This document shows, piece after piece, positions 61,984 to 64,000 of a stretch of DNA of 64,000 nt; within the stretch, counting starts at the first letter, position 1; the number at the start of each line of letters is the position of its first letter. Source of the DNA: Terrabacter tumescens (lineage in GTDB: Bacteria > Actinomycetota > Actinomycetes > Actinomycetales > Dermatophilaceae). The notes below the pieces were generated by a model. That model was given only the letters and a program-made list of their open reading frames with translations. It was not told the origin of the DNA and ran no database searches. The position numbers were made by a program, and so were the translations under genes. The stretch spans positions 62,001-126,000 of the forward strand of contig NZ_BMNZ01000006.1 of NCBI RefSeq assembly GCF_014646815.1, in the 5' to 3' direction.

Positions 61984-63312
61984 ATGGCGGCAGGTGGTTC
62001 GGCGCAGGCACGCGCCGAGGAGCTCATGGCTCAGGCAGCGCAGGCACGCGCTGCGGCGGACGCCTTGGAGACGGAAGCCGGCGCCTGGACGGCCGGCGCC
62101 GACGGCGAGCGCCGCGTCGCAGACTCCTTGGCACAGCTGCCTCCGGGTTGGCACGTGCACCATGACCGGCTGCTGAGGCCCGGGCGTGCTCAGACGAACC
62201 TCGACCACGTGGTCGTCGGGCCATCCGGCGTCTATCTCGTGGACACGAAGAACTGGGCGGGTGGGACCAGCGTCCACGACGGCAACCTGTGGCAGCACAC
62301 GCAGAGCAGCTCGCCCAAGGGACGCGAGCTCGACAACGTCAGCCGGTTCGCGGCAGAGATGGAGCGGGGTCTGGGCCTGCCGGTCGTCCCGGTGATCGCG
62401 CTCGCCGGCAGCAGGGCATCGTCCTTTCCCCGCCAGCGGGTGCGCGGCGTCGAGATCATCCCTCGGGACGAGCTCGTCGGCTGGCTCGTGGCGCAACCGG
62501 CAGCCTCGAGCGACGACGGGGTAGAGCTCCTCGCACGACGCGTGGCCCATGCCCACCCCCCAGCATCGCTCGACGAGACCAACAGAGCGGACTCGAGCCC
62601 CTTGACCGTGGCCGACGTCCTCGGCGCCGACCCGGTGCGACGTGCGCCCGCAGGACGATCGAGTGGGCGCGGTGTCGATCGAACGCCGAACGGGACACCC
62701 CGCCGCCGTCAACGGCCTCGCCGCGGTTCGATGGCCTCGGCGCTCTTCGGCCTCGTTGTCCTGATGGCCGCCAGTCAGCTCGGGCCGGGGATCGTCCCGC
62801 ACCTGCTGGGCCTGGCCCCCGGCCCTTCCCTGTCGTCGACACCGGGTTCAAGCTCGACCCCACCGGTGACGGACGCGAAGCAGTGTCATGCGCTGTCGAG
62901 AGCGACCATCGTCCGGGTGAGCGGATCCAGGACGGTTCTGGAGAAGCCACAGCCCGACGTCGACACGTGCACGTGGTGGCTGATGAAGCCTCGCTTCGCG
63001 ACCCAGACGCCAGACGTGTGGGTGCAGACCGGAGCGGCCGCACGGCGTCGCTTCGCAGCGAGCGGCACCACGGGGTCGCGGGTCGACATGCTGCCCGGCG
63101 AGGTCTCCGCGTGGCTGCCCGAGAACACGGCGCTGGCGGGTTGGGCGTCCAAGGCTCGGACGTCGCAACCCTTCCTCATCACCCTCAGGTTCCGGTATCC
63201 GGAGGGGGCGAACCAGAAGACCGCTCTCGCCGCCGAGGCTGCCGCGGAGAAGAAGGTGAGCCGTCTGGCGGAGGAGCTGGCCATCGCGCTCGCCCGCCGC
63301 GGGCGCAGTTGA
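61984..63312 (+). CDS. NERD-domain membrane protein
   Basis: 442 residues. An Ala-rich coiled N-terminal helix (about 6-33, QARAEELMAQAAQARAAADA) precedes a NERD nuclease-related domain (about 38-150): ADGERRVADSLAQLP, TNLDHVVVGPSGVYLVDTKN. It contains the D-x(n)-D-T-K arrangement of restriction-endonuclease-like folds. A basic linker (RRRQRPRRGS) leads to one membrane span (ASALFGLVVLMAASQLG) and a Ser/Pro stalk. An extracytoplasmic domain of about 150 residues with paired cysteines (QCHALSRATIV, DTCTWWLM) follows. The nuclease-like part would be cytoplasmic. Function unknown. ATG chosen at the start of the conserved helix; no strong ribosome site. Confidence 0.85.
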   Translation: MAAGGSAQARAEELMAQAAQARAAADALETEAGAWTAGADGERRVADSLAQLPPGWHVHHDRLLRPGRAQTNLDHVVVGPSGVYLVDTKNWAGGTSVHDGNLWQHTQSSSPKGRELDNVSRFAAEMERGLGLPVVPVIALAGSRASSFPRQRVRGVEIIPRDELVGWLVAQPAASSDDGVELLARRVAHAHPPASLDETNRADSSPLTVADVLGADPVRRAPAGRSSGRGVDRTPNGTPRRRQRPRRGSMASALFGLVVLMAASQLGPGIVPHLLGLAPGPSLSSTPGSSSTPPVTDAKQCHALSRATIVRVSGSRTVLEKPQPDVDTCTWWLMKPRFATQTPDVWVQTGAAARRRFAASGTTGSRVDMLPGEVSAWLPENTALAGWASKARTSQPFLITLRFRYPEGANQKTALAAEAAAEKKVSRLAEELAIALARRGRS

Positions 63313-63336
63313 GCAGCTGCCGGCGGCGCGGCCGGC

Positions 63337-64000
63337 TCAGTGGACGAGCATCACCGGACAGGTGGCGTCGTGGATGATGCGGTACGCCGGGGTGCCGGCG
63401 AGCACCGCTGCCACGCCACCGGTGTGCGGCGCACCGATGACGAGGAGACCTGCGTCCCGGCTCGTGCGCGTGAGAGCCTCAACCGGGTCACCGAGCAGGG
63501 TCTGGGACCTCACCTCGAGACCCGAGTGGCAGCGCACCAGTCCGTCGGTGTCGTAGGGAACCGGGCGTGGTCCGGCACGTCCGGGACGTCCGGGACGTCC
63601 GGAGGGACCGGACGCCGTCGACGGGAGCACGGTGACGAGGCGCAGCGGCGCCGCGCACCCCACCGCGACCCCGGCTGCAGCAGAGACCAGTCGCTCGACC
63701 CGACCCTCGTGCGCGATGTCGGCGGCTGGGGTCACGGCGCAGACGACCTCGCAGCCCGGACCGGGCACCGCGACGTCGCGACGGGCCCCCCGGGCCGGGT
63801 GCGCGAGGTCGTGCAGGACGACGACCGGGCAGTAGGCGCGGGCCGCCACGGCGCTCGAGACCGAGCCGATGAGCGCGCTGCGGGCCCGCCCGCGACCACG
63901 CGTGCCCAGCACCACGAGGTCGGCCGTCATCGAGGCGTCGACGAGCTCCCCCGCAGGCCCGCCGAAGGCGTGCACGGCTCGCACGCGCGAACGCGCCAGC
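63337..64000 (-). CDS. Universal stress protein, tandem type, 5' end cut by window edge
   Basis: C-terminal 220 or so residues of a two-domain UspA protein; the frame is open through the window end, so its start is missing. The end of domain 1 has GTRGRGRARSALIGS, an intact ATP signature, and CPVVVLHD. Domain 2 has GAPHTGGVAAVLAGT, a degenerate signature, and ends ATCPVMLVH. A PSGRPGRPGRAGPRP linker inside domain 2 is unusually Gly/Arg-rich. Fourth universal stress gene of the window and convergent with the NERD gene (24 bp gap). Confidence 0.85.
   Translation of the reverse strand, partial: LARSRVRAVHAFGGPAGELVDASMTADLVVLGTRGRGRARSALIGSVSSAVAARAYCPVVVLHDLAHPARGARRDVAVPGPGCEVVCAVTPAADIAHEGRVERLVSAAAGVAVGCAAPLRLVTVLPSTASGPSGRPGRPGRAGPRPVPYDTDGLVRCHSGLEVRSQTLLGDPVEALTRTSRDAGLLVIGAPHTGGVAAVLAGTPAYRIIHDATCPVMLVH

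Overview
The window is high-GC (about 70%) DNA with actinobacterial gene content. It starts inside the division and cell wall (dcw) cluster and carries a primary sigma factor with a long Lys/Ala-rich N-terminus, a SAM-IV riboswitch before metX, a MoxR-DUF58-transglutaminase operon and DUF4192/DUF6318-type proteins. The best guess is Actinomycetota, order Micrococcales, possibly Intrasporangiaceae. This rests on gene content and protein style only. No rRNA, tRNA, CRISPR array, insertion sequence or prophage was recognised.

Layout. 1-6656 (minus): mraZ-rsmH-ftsL-ftsI-murE-murF, mostly overlapping genes, with murF cut by the window edge. A 464 bp divergent region (6657-7120) holds three clusters of 10-bp-spaced GTGGAG boxes, one over the mraZ promoter and two facing the moxR-DUF58-transglutaminase operon (7121-11708). 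11755-19042 (minus): sigA, a universal stress protein, metX behind its riboswitch, DUF4192, a YkvA-like and an EcsC-like protein. 19205-22112 (plus): a MalY/PatB-type C-S lyase overlapping a PolA-like polymerase. 22352-27326 (minus): PAC2 protein and HrpA helicase.

27515-30474 (plus): three tandem, probably homologous membrane-anchored proteins ending in an MmpS-like domain with an invariant Cys-x19-Cys pair. Then FemX, two small membrane proteins, an ADP-ribosylglycohydrolase fused to a dual-specificity phosphatase, and a RecB-like nuclease/UPF1-like helicase. 38358-42374: a 1338-residue secreted subtilase. 42563-47435 (minus): DoxX behind a dyad operator candidate, then an McrC-McrB type IV restriction pair with an unusual McrB N-terminus. 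47785-49310: a secreted protein pair with a low-GC (about 52%) mosaic core.

49348-64000: small membrane proteins, an amidase, Tex, VOC and SRPBCC proteins, a second subtilase, a ChaB/Rho_N protein, an MFS transporter overlapping a universal stress protein, a NERD-domain membrane protein and a universal stress protein cut by the window end.

Themes: envelope synthesis (Mur/Fts genes, FemX, transglutaminase operon, MmpS-like trio), DNA defence or repair (McrBC, RecB-like nuclease-helicase, NERD protein, PolA-like polymerase) and stress (four universal stress proteins, DoxX). The octamer GTATGCCG occurs about 37 times on both strands, while GTACGCCG, one transition away, occurs about 5 times. 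That skew dictates otherwise rare Tyr and Ala codons and has no explanation among the annotated features.
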